From: Ferruginibacter yonginensis
GTDB taxonomy: Bacteria > Bacteroidota > Bacteroidia > Chitinophagales > Chitinophagaceae
Reading direction: 5' to 3'
DNA: 64,000 bases
NCBI RefSeq assembly: GCF_042651465.1
Contig: NZ_JBHSCZ010000001.1
Coordinates: 806,001-870,000 of the forward strand
Within the stretch, counting starts at the first letter, position 1. Every line of letters starts with the position of its first letter. This document shows positions 1 to 6,599 of this stretch, piece by piece. A program made the position numbers and the translations under genes. The notes below the pieces were generated by a model. That model did no database searches and had not been told where the DNA came from. It worked only from the letters and a program-made list of their open reading frames with translations.

Positions 1-122
1 TGATCATGTTTTAACGCATCTAAAAACTCCAACATTTCAACATCATCTATGTAGCGATCTAGCATTATTTTTCTTAAAATTTCGAAATTCTCATTGAAAC
101 TTTTTTCTGATTCAAAAGCCAT
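1..122 (-). CDS. Hypothetical protein, N-terminal part (runs off the window)
   Basis: An ATG on the minus strand at 122-120 opens a frame of 40 codons that stays open to the window edge, beginning MAFESEKSFNENFEI. It starts two bases after the stop of the gene at 125-385, so it looks like the next gene of the same operon. The visible part is acidic and helical in character. No family is recognised, and only the first 40 residues can be seen. Confidence 0.5.
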   Translation of the reverse strand, partial: MAFESEKSFNENFEILRKIMLDRYIDDVEMLEFLDALKHD

Positions 123-124
123 GA

Positions 125-385
125 TTAATTTGATTTTAATTGTTTTTTGTAATGTTGTTTTAACCAGGTGCCACCATGCAGTTGCCTTACTTTATTTTTG
201 TTGATGACATAAACACCCTTACTTATTGTACGGAGTACATCTTTTATCGCTCTAAAAGTTTCGTAGCGTACTCTCAAAACTGGATTAAAGCTTGCATCTA
301 CCACACGTATTTGTGTGTGCGACATACAGTTGATTTTGCAACCATCTAGCAGATGGACCAGCAATTTTTTTTGTAATGGTGTCAT
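125..385 (-). CDS. Hypothetical protein, 86 aa, accessory operon
   Basis: A small basic protein with no recognised domain, signal peptide or membrane segment. Its ATG overlaps the stop codon of the upstream gene at 382-918 by four bases, which indicates translational coupling in one operon. The lysine- and arginine-rich C-terminus would be compatible with nucleic-acid binding, but this is inference only. Base composition resembles its operon partners rather than the AT-rich genes that follow after 2243. It could be part of a plasmid- or phage-derived module. Confidence 0.6.
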   Translation of the reverse strand: MTPLQKKLLVHLLDGCKINCMSHTQIRVVDASFNPVLRVRYETFRAIKDVLRTISKGVYVINKNKVRQLHGGTWLKQHYKKQLKSN

Positions 386-918
386 GGCTGAAACTGCATT
401 TTTTTAGTTAATTTTTTAATATTCTCAGCGACCTGCTCTTGTGTTATAGTAGCCTCTGGCGTTGGCTTAAAGTCTTCTAATCGTACAATCTTTTCCTTTC
501 CATTACCATCACTAACAAGCTTGAATTTGATGGCTTTTTGTTCTTCAGAAAAAACAATACTATCCAGCTGATCAAATGCACCACCGCTGTATTTGGCAAC
601 AATTTTTCCTTGTAAGGTTTCGCCAGCTTCAGTTACCATTTGTTGCTTCATATCATAAATGATTGCTGACTGTATTTTTCCGTAAAGCTTCTCACAAATG
701 CCAATTCTGTCAATACAATCTTGAAAGCCTTTTTGCCTATTTAAAACTCCTACTTGAATGTGGCCGTATCGCAGTTGCGAAATGGTGCAGTTGGCCAACT
801 CTTTACCGTAATGCGTTATGGCAGCACGGTTTTTAAAATAAATCTGCACCTTAAACCTGCTGTAACGCTTACAAAACCTTATTTCTTCTGCCTTTGCTGG
901 GGTCATCTGTTGAGCCAT
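382..918 (-). CDS. Hypothetical protein, 178 aa, accessory operon
   Basis: Soluble-looking basic protein without signal peptide or membrane segments. I do not recognise the family. The N-terminal half is rich in Arg, Lys and Tyr; the C-terminal half is charged and ends in a lysine-rich helix. It is coupled to the 86-aa gene downstream by a four-base overlap. The upstream gap to 1071 carries tandem AAGTAACTT repeats that could be its operator. Probably an island or plasmid-type gene. Confidence 0.6.
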   Translation of the reverse strand: MAQQMTPAKAEEIRFCKRYSRFKVQIYFKNRAAITHYGKELANCTISQLRYGHIQVGVLNRQKGFQDCIDRIGICEKLYGKIQSAIIYDMKQQMVTEAGETLQGKIVAKYSGGAFDQLDSIVFSEEQKAIKFKLVSDGNGKEKIVRLEDFKPTPEATITQEQVAENIKKLTKKMQFQP

Positions 919-934
919 AATTTTCGTTTTGTTG

Positions 935-1000
935 CCGCCTAAGTAACTTTAAGTAACTTAAACTGCTACTTAAACAATCACTTATATGTTACTGAAATGG
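935..1000. repeat. Tandem AAGTAACTT repeats upstream of the accessory operon
   Basis: AAGTAACTT occurs at 941-949 and again at 951-959. Each copy is nearly self-complementary (AAGT-A-ACTT). Further related pieces follow: CTACTTAAAC near 966-975 and GTTACTG near 988-994. The cluster lies directly upstream of the minus-strand gene starting at 918, where an operator or a replication-type iteron would be expected. Function is inferred. Confidence 0.4.
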
Positions 1001-1070
1001 CTTATGATAAAAGCTATCCGCTATGCGTAGACTCCAATTTTTAAATTAGGGGGAAGGGGCAACGATTTTT

Positions 1071-2018
1071 CTATGCCGCTTCAGCGTTTTTCTTCTCATG
1101 TTTTTCCATTTTTTTCGATGATTTTGTCTGAACATAAACCTGTGAGCAAAGTCTCCAGGCGCTTCGTTCTTGACTAGGTAGCCACTTGCTTATCTCCTTT
1201 CGCTTGCCTTCAGCATCAACTATGTACAGCTTGCAGTTCTTATTAGATATAATGAGGCGATCTTTAACCTTAATAATGCCCTGCTCTAGCATTACCTTCT
1301 TCATGTAGCTTACACTCTGTGTGCCTTTATAATTGTGATGCTCGGCTATTCTTGCAATACCTCGGTTAATGTCTGCTCTGAACTTTTGGATTTTTTCGTA
1401 GATGTCTGACCCATATATGAATGCCTTCTCCTGCAGGTCAAGTAACGAAACCTGGAAGTACAGGGGATCGTTCACTAATTGCACAGGGTCGCAACCTTTT
1501 TCTTTTAAAAGGTGCATAAGCCAATCTTTTGTGTCTGGATTTTTGTCTAGTTTATAAACCAAAGCTTTGAGTTGCTTAAACTGGTTTGCTCGAATTTCTT
1601 CGGCTCTTAGGAGGTATTGAAACTGCTGCTTGTTACCATCGGTAGCATCGTATGTAATTGTGAAAGTGCCGTCGTAATGTATACCAAGTACATCGGCCGC
1701 TTTTTGAAATGAGGTTAATGTTACGTTGAAATTTTTATCAACCTTCACCAATTCTAGTCTACACAGTTCTTTTAAATGGCTTCTGAATGAATTTTCTCGA
1801 AGCTTTAAGTACTGCAGTAAATATTGCTTCTGATTAATCCAATGCTGAATAGTACCACTGGTAGTTTGTGCCTTCAGCAAAAAGAAAGTACTCCACACCT
1901 TAATAGATCGGTTGGTAAAGTAACAGCTGCGCTGTTCTCTTTGGCCGACTAGTTCCTCAGGTGCACCGTTTAAAACGGGCACTTCGAAAATAACTTTATC
2001 CGTGTGAGCAATATGCAT
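1071..2018 (-). CDS. Hypothetical protein, 315 aa, possible winged-helix replication or regulatory protein
   Basis: Soluble protein with no signal peptide. Residues about 40-110 read like a helix-rich winged-helix segment (hydrophobic helices, then LRENSFRSHLKELCRLELV, then a short strand pair), as in plasmid replication initiators or phage regulators; this is resemblance only. The C-terminus is lysine-rich (KSSKKMEKHEKK). It starts from an ATG at 2018. Leucine codons CTG and CTT and overall G+C look unlike the neighbouring chromosomal genes, which supports horizontal origin. 153 bases separate it from the gene at 382-918. Confidence 0.6.
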   Translation of the reverse strand: MHIAHTDKVIFEVPVLNGAPEELVGQREQRSCYFTNRSIKVWSTFFLLKAQTTSGTIQHWINQKQYLLQYLKLRENSFRSHLKELCRLELVKVDKNFNVTLTSFQKAADVLGIHYDGTFTITYDATDGNKQQFQYLLRAEEIRANQFKQLKALVYKLDKNPDTKDWLMHLLKEKGCDPVQLVNDPLYFQVSLLDLQEKAFIYGSDIYEKIQKFRADINRGIARIAEHHNYKGTQSVSYMKKVMLEQGIIKVKDRLIISNKNCKLYIVDAEGKRKEISKWLPSQERSAWRLCSQVYVQTKSSKKMEKHEKKNAEAA

Positions 2019-2057
2019 TTTGCTTGCAAAAAGGTTACAAATGGGGTTGATAATCTG

Positions 2058-2065
2058 TATCTTTG
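2058..2065 (+). promoter_or_regulatory. Bacteroidota -7 promoter element TATCTTTG
   Basis: TATCTTTG followed by CAGCC matches the TAnnTTTG consensus, and the same string precedes miaB at 30974. No good -33 TTTG is seen at the usual spacing. It points toward the candidate RNA ending at the terminator at 2192-2223. A short hairpin, CCGT-AAA-ACGG, follows at 2069-2079. Confidence 0.55.
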
Positions 2066-2223
2066 CAGCCGTAAAACGGGTAAGAAAGCATTACAAAAGG
2101 CATATTACTCACATGAAATTAGGCAGCTAACGCAACGATGGACTTCAAGTCGTGTATAAAAAGGTTCGAAAAAAGTACCTCTTTGTTCACTAAGGGAGTT
2201 CACAAAAGTGAACTCCTTTTTTT
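2066..2223 (+). ncRNA. Candidate small RNA or SDR leader
   Basis: Between the promoter at 2058 and the terminator at 2192-2223 lie about 150 bases with several local hairpins: CCGT/ACGG at 2069-2079, GACT-TCA-AGTC near 2140-2150, and AGGT/ACCT around 2162-2179. No known RNA family (tmRNA, SRP RNA, 6S, common riboswitches) was recognised. A reading frame from the ATG at 2138 runs through the terminator into the SDR gene, but it adds 35 residues that the SDR fold does not need. It could be an independent sRNA or an attenuated leader. Confidence 0.3.
2192..2223 (+). terminator. Rho-independent terminator
   Basis: GGAGTTCAC pairs perfectly with GTGAACTCC around an AAAA loop, followed by seven T residues. 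It ends 20 bases before the SDR start codon at 2243. Confidence 0.75.
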
Positions 2224-2242
2224 ATGCTTTAATTATCTTCAT

Positions 2243-3052
2243 ATGAACGATTTTTTTAAAGGCAAAACAGTTGCAGTAACAGGTGGTAGCGATGGTATCG
2301 GAAAAGCACTTGTAACATTATTAATACAGGCTGGTGCTAATGTAGCCACTTGTGCAAGAACTCCCCAAAAATTAGAACAATTAAAAACTTTGTTTGCAGA
2401 TAAACCTTTTTGGTGTGTACCTGCTGATGTAAGTGTATATGAAGATTGCAAACATTTTATTGAAGGTGCTATTGAGCAATTTGGCTGTATAGATATTCTC
2501 ATTAATAACGCAGGTATTTCTATGAGGGCTGAGTTAAAAGATGCGGATGTAACAGTATTTAAAAAAGTAATGGATATAAACTATTTGGGTACGGTGTACT
2601 GTACCAAATTAGCGTTACAAAGCATCATCAACAATAAAGGCACTATTGTAGGTGTATCATCAATTGCAGGTTACAGAGGCTTACCTGGTCGCAGTGGTTA
2701 CTCAGCTAGCAAGTTTGCAGTAAATGGCTGGCTTGAAGCTGTTAGAACCGAATTAATACAAGAAGGTGTAAATGTAATGTGGGTTTGCCCAGGCTTTACA
2801 CAAAGCAATATCAGAAATGCTGCTTTAAATGAAAAAGCTGCGGCACAAGGTGAAAGTCCGTTAGAGGAAGGTAGCTTAATGTCATCAACTGAATGTGCAC
2901 AACATATTTTAAAAGCCATTGAAAAAAGAAAGCGAACCTTGGTGCTCACCTTTACAGGTAAGCGTACCGTTTTTATGAATAAATTTTTTGCAGCATTAAC
3001 TGATAAGCTTACCTATAATTTCTTTTATAAAAAAGGCAAACTTATAAAATAG
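2243..3052 (+). CDS. Short-chain dehydrogenase/reductase (SDR family)
   Basis: NAD(P)-dependent oxidoreductase of the classical SDR family, 269 residues from the ATG at 2243. The cofactor motif TGGSDGIG lies at residues 13-20, NNAG near 92-95, the catalytic serine in the VSSIAG stretch, and the YSASK active-site motif has Tyr153 and Lys157. A longer frame from 2138 exists but passes through a terminator and lacks homologous sequence, so the shorter start is preferred. The substrate cannot be told from the sequence. It may be expressed with the SAM hydroxide adenosyltransferase 39 bases downstream. Confidence 0.9.
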   Translation: MNDFFKGKTVAVTGGSDGIGKALVTLLIQAGANVATCARTPQKLEQLKTLFADKPFWCVPADVSVYEDCKHFIEGAIEQFGCIDILINNAGISMRAELKDADVTVFKKVMDINYLGTVYCTKLALQSIINNKGTIVGVSSIAGYRGLPGRSGYSASKFAVNGWLEAVRTELIQEGVNVMWVCPGFTQSNIRNAALNEKAAAQGESPLEEGSLMSSTECAQHILKAIEKRKRTLVLTFTGKRTVFMNKFFAALTDKLTYNFFYKKGKLIK

Positions 3053-3091
3053 CAAAAGCCTATTCTACTTAACTTGCAGCAAATTTTTTAA

Positions 3092-3925
3092 ATGCCATTA
3101 GTAACCCTCACAAGCGATATAGGTGTACAGGATTTTATGCCTGGTGCTATTAAAGGGCAGTTAATGCAAGCTAACCCTAGCTTTAATGTTATTGATATTA
3201 CGCATTTACTATCGCCATTTAATTATCCGCAAGCTGCGTATGTTTGTCGTAATGCCATCAAAAATTTTTCTGCTGGTACTTTCCATTTAATACTTATAAA
3301 TTTATTTCACGAAAAGTTAGATCATCTTTTAATAGTTGAACATAATGGCCATTATATCGGCTGTGCCGATAATGGGCTTATCACTATGATTTTGGAAGAA
3401 ATTCCACAACAAATTGTTGGCATACCACTCGAAAAAAATCAATCTATCAACGCATTGTATTGTACCAATGTTTTAGCAAATGCATTTAGTAAAATAGCGG
3501 CCGGTGCTAGTTTGCAAAGCTTGGGCGATACCAATGTTTCTATTAACGTAAAAAATCCACTACGACCATTATTGGGCAATGATTGGATTGAAGGTCAAAT
3601 TATTTTTATTGACAACTTTGGTAACGTCATCGTAAACATTAGTAAAGAGGCTTTTGAAGAACAACGGAAAGGAAGACGATTTGCCATCGTATTTAAAAGA
3701 GATGAAAGTATTGAAAAAATTAGTGAGACTTATGCTGATGTGCCTGAGGGTGAAAAATTAGCTATCTTCAACTCAGCAGGTTATTTAGAAATTGCCATGA
3801 ACAAAGGGAATGCAGCGAATTTATTTGGGTTACAGAGTTACTCTGAACACCAACAAAAAACATTAGGACCACAGTTTATGAACAACAATATTTTTTACCA
3901 AACCATTAAAGTACATTTTCAATAA
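3092..3925 (+). CDS. SAM hydroxide adenosyltransferase (SAM hydrolase, DUF62 family)
   Basis: Member of the family that splits S-adenosylmethionine into adenosine and methionine using water or hydroxide; halogenases such as fluorinase are paralogues. Seen: the N-terminal TLTSDIGVQDFMPGAIKG motif, which matches the family TDFG...D..VG..KG start; the IDITH motif; and IIFIDNFGNVIVNI in the C-terminal domain. Its 277 residues fit the family. It is cytoplasmic, with no signal peptide. The cellular role in Bacteroidota is not settled. It sits between the SDR and DUF2911 genes on the same strand. Confidence 0.88.
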   Translation: MPLVTLTSDIGVQDFMPGAIKGQLMQANPSFNVIDITHLLSPFNYPQAAYVCRNAIKNFSAGTFHLILINLFHEKLDHLLIVEHNGHYIGCADNGLITMILEEIPQQIVGIPLEKNQSINALYCTNVLANAFSKIAAGASLQSLGDTNVSINVKNPLRPLLGNDWIEGQIIFIDNFGNVIVNISKEAFEEQRKGRRFAIVFKRDESIEKISETYADVPEGEKLAIFNSAGYLEIAMNKGNAANLFGLQSYSEHQQKTLGPQFMNNNIFYQTIKVHFQ

Positions 3926-3943
3926 ACATTAAAATCAAAAAAA

Positions 3944-4771
3944 ATGAAGCAACTATTATTTGCATTGTGTATCATGAGTGCCGCTGCTGTAAATGCACAA
4001 GTAAAAATGCCGGCACCTTCGCCTAAGCAAACCATTGTACAAGATTTTGCATTGGGTACCATTGAATTAACCTATAGCCGTCCTGCAATTAAAGGGCGTA
4101 AAGTATTTGGTGATTTAGTTCCTTTTAACGAATTATGGCGTACAGGTGCCAACGCAGCCACCATCATTAAATTTACCGATGCTGTAGAAATTGGCGGTAA
4201 AAGAGTTGATACAGGTTCTTACGCTCTATACACCATACCTACTGAAGGTAGCTGGGAAGTTATTTTAAACAAAGGCATTACCAACTGGGGTGTTGATGGT
4301 TATAAAGAAACTGAAGATGTAGTACGTTTTAAAGTACCATCAATGAAAGTAAAGCAATCATTAGAAACGTTTACGATGCAGTTTGCTAACATTAAACCAG
4401 AAAGTTGTGAGCTACATATTATGTGGGATAAAACTGCGGTGGCTATTCCAATAACTGCTTTAATTAAAGACAGGGTTAGGGCACAAATTGAAAAAGCTAT
4501 GGCAACAGATAAAAAGCCATATTGGACCGCTGCTCAATTTTACAATGAATACGATAACAATCCTAAAAAAGCATTAGAAGCCATTAACGGTGCGGTGGAG
4601 CAAAACCCTAAAGCATTTTACATGTGGATTTACAAAGCAAAAATTGAAAAAGCAATGGGCGACAAAGCAGCTGCTTTGGCTAGTGCACAAAAATCATTAG
4701 CACTTTCAAAAGAAGCTAAAAACAATGATTACGTAAAAATGAATGAAGATTTAATTAAAACGTTGAAATAA
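3944..4771 (+). CDS. DUF2911 family secreted protein with C-terminal TPR-like region
   Basis: Starts with a signal peptide (MKQLLFALCIMSAAAVNAQ, cleavage expected after NAQ). The body matches DUF2911: SPKQTIVQDFALGTIELTYSRPAIKGR, FNELWRTGANAATIIKF and GSYALYTIP. Residues about 190-275 are helical and TPR-like (AAQFYNEYDNNPKKALEAI). Molecular function is unknown; the protein is periplasmic or outer-surface. It starts 18 bases after the SAM hydrolase, suggesting co-transcription, and is followed by a bidirectional terminator. Confidence 0.88.
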   Translation: MKQLLFALCIMSAAAVNAQVKMPAPSPKQTIVQDFALGTIELTYSRPAIKGRKVFGDLVPFNELWRTGANAATIIKFTDAVEIGGKRVDTGSYALYTIPTEGSWEVILNKGITNWGVDGYKETEDVVRFKVPSMKVKQSLETFTMQFANIKPESCELHIMWDKTAVAIPITALIKDRVRAQIEKAMATDKKPYWTAAQFYNEYDNNPKKALEAINGAVEQNPKAFYMWIYKAKIEKAMGDKAAALASAQKSLALSKEAKNNDYVKMNEDLIKTLK

Positions 4772-4794
4772 TATAAAATTCAAATATTTTAAAT

Positions 4795-4827
4795 AATGCC
4801 ATGTTACAACATGGCATTATTTTTTTT
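4795..4827. terminator. Bidirectional terminator
   Basis: AATGCCATGT pairs with ACATGGCATT around a TACA loop, followed on the plus strand by ATTTTTTTT. It sits between two convergent genes (DUF2911 and the symporter) and overlaps the last codon of the symporter. Confidence 0.8.
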
Positions 4828-6444
4828 GAATAAGTTAAACAATGGCTGCATCATTAGAGCAAGTAACACCACTAATAATGCACCAATAACATTCAGCCAT
4901 AAAAAAGAAATAACATCTAGTTTATAAATAACAATTACAGCTATTTGAGCCAGTATTGCCGCTGTAAAAACTGCATTTGCTTTTATATGCTTTATCCAAA
5001 AAGCTACTAAAAAAACACCTAATATTACCCCATAAAATATGGAGCCTAAAATATTGACCGCTTCAATTAAACTGTTACCAATATTTTGTGCAAACATGGC
5101 AATAATAATACAAAATATACCCCAACCAAATGTATACCATTGCGATGTAGTATAATCTTGTAAATCAGTACCCTCCTTCTTAAAAAACTTTTTATGAAAA
5201 TCAATCATGGTACAGGCCGCTAAAGCATGCAAAGCGCCGGCAATACTGCCCCAAGCGGAAAGAAAAATAACTGCAAACAATAAACCCGTTAACCCAATAG
5301 GCAAATTATCTTTCACAAATCGTAAAAAAATAAAATTGGTATCATTAGCATCATCACCTGGCAAAGCTTGCTTTAATACAGCTTTATATTGAGCCCTTAT
5401 GATGTTGGCGGCTTCAATATTTTTTGCAGTAATAGCTTTGTTATATTGTTCCGTTAAAATTTGTAACTCACTGGCATAAGTAGTTTTTGATGCCGCTTCA
5501 ATTTTAGTATCATCAAAAAATACAGGTGCTTTGTGGTATAAATAAAATGTAAAAATTAAAATACCTAATAATAAAATAAAAAACTGCATTGGTATTTTCA
5601 CCAATCCGTTCATCAACAAGCCTTTTTTACACTCTTGCGTATTTTTTGCTGTTAGGTATTTACCAACCTGACTATGATCTGTACCAAAATAGCTTAATGC
5701 TAAAAAAAAGCCCCCAATTAAGCCACTCCAAATGTTGTATTTATCTTTCCAATTAAAGCCGTGTTCATCAAAGCCTGAGGTGATCACATTCATTTTTCCA
5801 TATGTGGCTGCTTCGTTAATGGCTGCTTTAAAACCCATATCAGCTGGTAACATTTTTACAGCGATGTAACCAATTATAAACAACGAAATAAATACAATTA
5901 TCATTTGCAGCTTTTGGGTATGAGCCACTGCCCTAGCACCTCCTGTAATAGTATAAATAATTAATAAGCCACCCATTAAAATATTGGTGTAATAAATATT
6001 CCATCCCATTATGGAGCATAAAATTAATGATGGTGCATAAATGCTCACACCCGTACTCAAACCTCTTGACAGTAAAAATAAAAACGATGTAAATGTTCTT
6101 GTTTTAACATCAAACCTGTTTTCTAAAAATTCATAGGCTGTAAACACTTTTAATTTGTTGTATACAGGCACAAAAAATAGGCTGATCACCACCATGGCAA
6201 TAGGCAACCCAAAATAATATTGAACAAACCGCATACCATCGGTATAGGCTTGTCCGGGCCCGGTTAAATAAGTAATGGCACTTGCCTGCGTACCCATAAT
6301 GCTTAACAGTACTAAATACCAAGGCATGTTACGGTTACTTAAAAAATAGCCTTCTAAGTTTTTGGATGTATTGGTTTTATAAATACCATATAAAATAATA
6401 CCTGTTAACACCAATACCAGTATAATCCAATCGTACAAACTCAT
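4804..6444 (-). CDS. Sodium:solute symporter (SSS family)
   Basis: Inner-membrane Na+-coupled transporter of 546 residues with about 13-14 hydrophobic segments. The start ATG at 6444 (MSLYDWIILVLVLTG) puts the first membrane helix at the N-terminus; an upstream TTG at 6471 would add nine residues from a GC-rich intergenic element and is disfavoured. SSS features include GTQASAITYLTGPGQAY in helix 2 and the SYFGTDHSQVGKYL region. Substrate unknown. The secreted PIG-L deacetylase gene lies upstream on the same strand, so the pair may release and import a sugar-like compound (inference). Confidence 0.88.
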   Translation of the reverse strand: MSLYDWIILVLVLTGIILYGIYKTNTSKNLEGYFLSNRNMPWYLVLLSIMGTQASAITYLTGPGQAYTDGMRFVQYYFGLPIAMVVISLFFVPVYNKLKVFTAYEFLENRFDVKTRTFTSFLFLLSRGLSTGVSIYAPSLILCSIMGWNIYYTNILMGGLLIIYTITGGARAVAHTQKLQMIIVFISLFIIGYIAVKMLPADMGFKAAINEAATYGKMNVITSGFDEHGFNWKDKYNIWSGLIGGFFLALSYFGTDHSQVGKYLTAKNTQECKKGLLMNGLVKIPMQFFILLLGILIFTFYLYHKAPVFFDDTKIEAASKTTYASELQILTEQYNKAITAKNIEAANIIRAQYKAVLKQALPGDDANDTNFIFLRFVKDNLPIGLTGLLFAVIFLSAWGSIAGALHALAACTMIDFHKKFFKKEGTDLQDYTTSQWYTFGWGIFCIIIAMFAQNIGNSLIEAVNILGSIFYGVILGVFLVAFWIKHIKANAVFTAAILAQIAVIVIYKLDVISFLWLNVIGALLVVLLALMMQPLFNLFKKNNAML

Positions 6445-6471
6445 ATTATTGTTTTTTGGCGCTTTCGGCAA

Positions 6472-6575
6472 TGGGTGCCAGTGGCAACAGTTGTTCGGTG
6501 CTTTCGCTTGTACGTCTCGGCCTTTTGCAAAGGCCTGTGGGGTACCGCTGCAGCACCGCAGCCCTTCAACTTTAT
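6472..6575. repeat. GC-rich intergenic element with inverted repeats
   Basis: This stretch is much richer in G+C than its surroundings and holds several small palindromes: TGCCA-G-TGGCA at 6476-6486, GGCCTTT-TGC-AAAGGCC at 6519-6535, GGTACC at 6541-6546 and GCTGCAGC at 6547-6554. It fills the gap between the PIG-L and symporter genes. It is not convincingly coding. It resembles a dispersed intergenic repeat, but copies elsewhere cannot be checked here. Confidence 0.4.
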
Positions 6576-6599
6576 ATCATTATTGATCGATGTTGTACA

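Noticed and set aside
2140..2185. GGTTCGAA near 2163 looked like a tRNA T-arm or tRNA-derived attachment site
   Set aside because: The flanking bases do not form a T-stem, the invariant C after the loop is missing, and no acceptor stem or CCA can be placed.
2138..2242. N-terminal extension of the SDR protein from an ATG at 2138
   Set aside because: It runs through a strong terminator and adds residues absent from the SDR fold; the ATG at 2243 directly precedes the cofactor motif.
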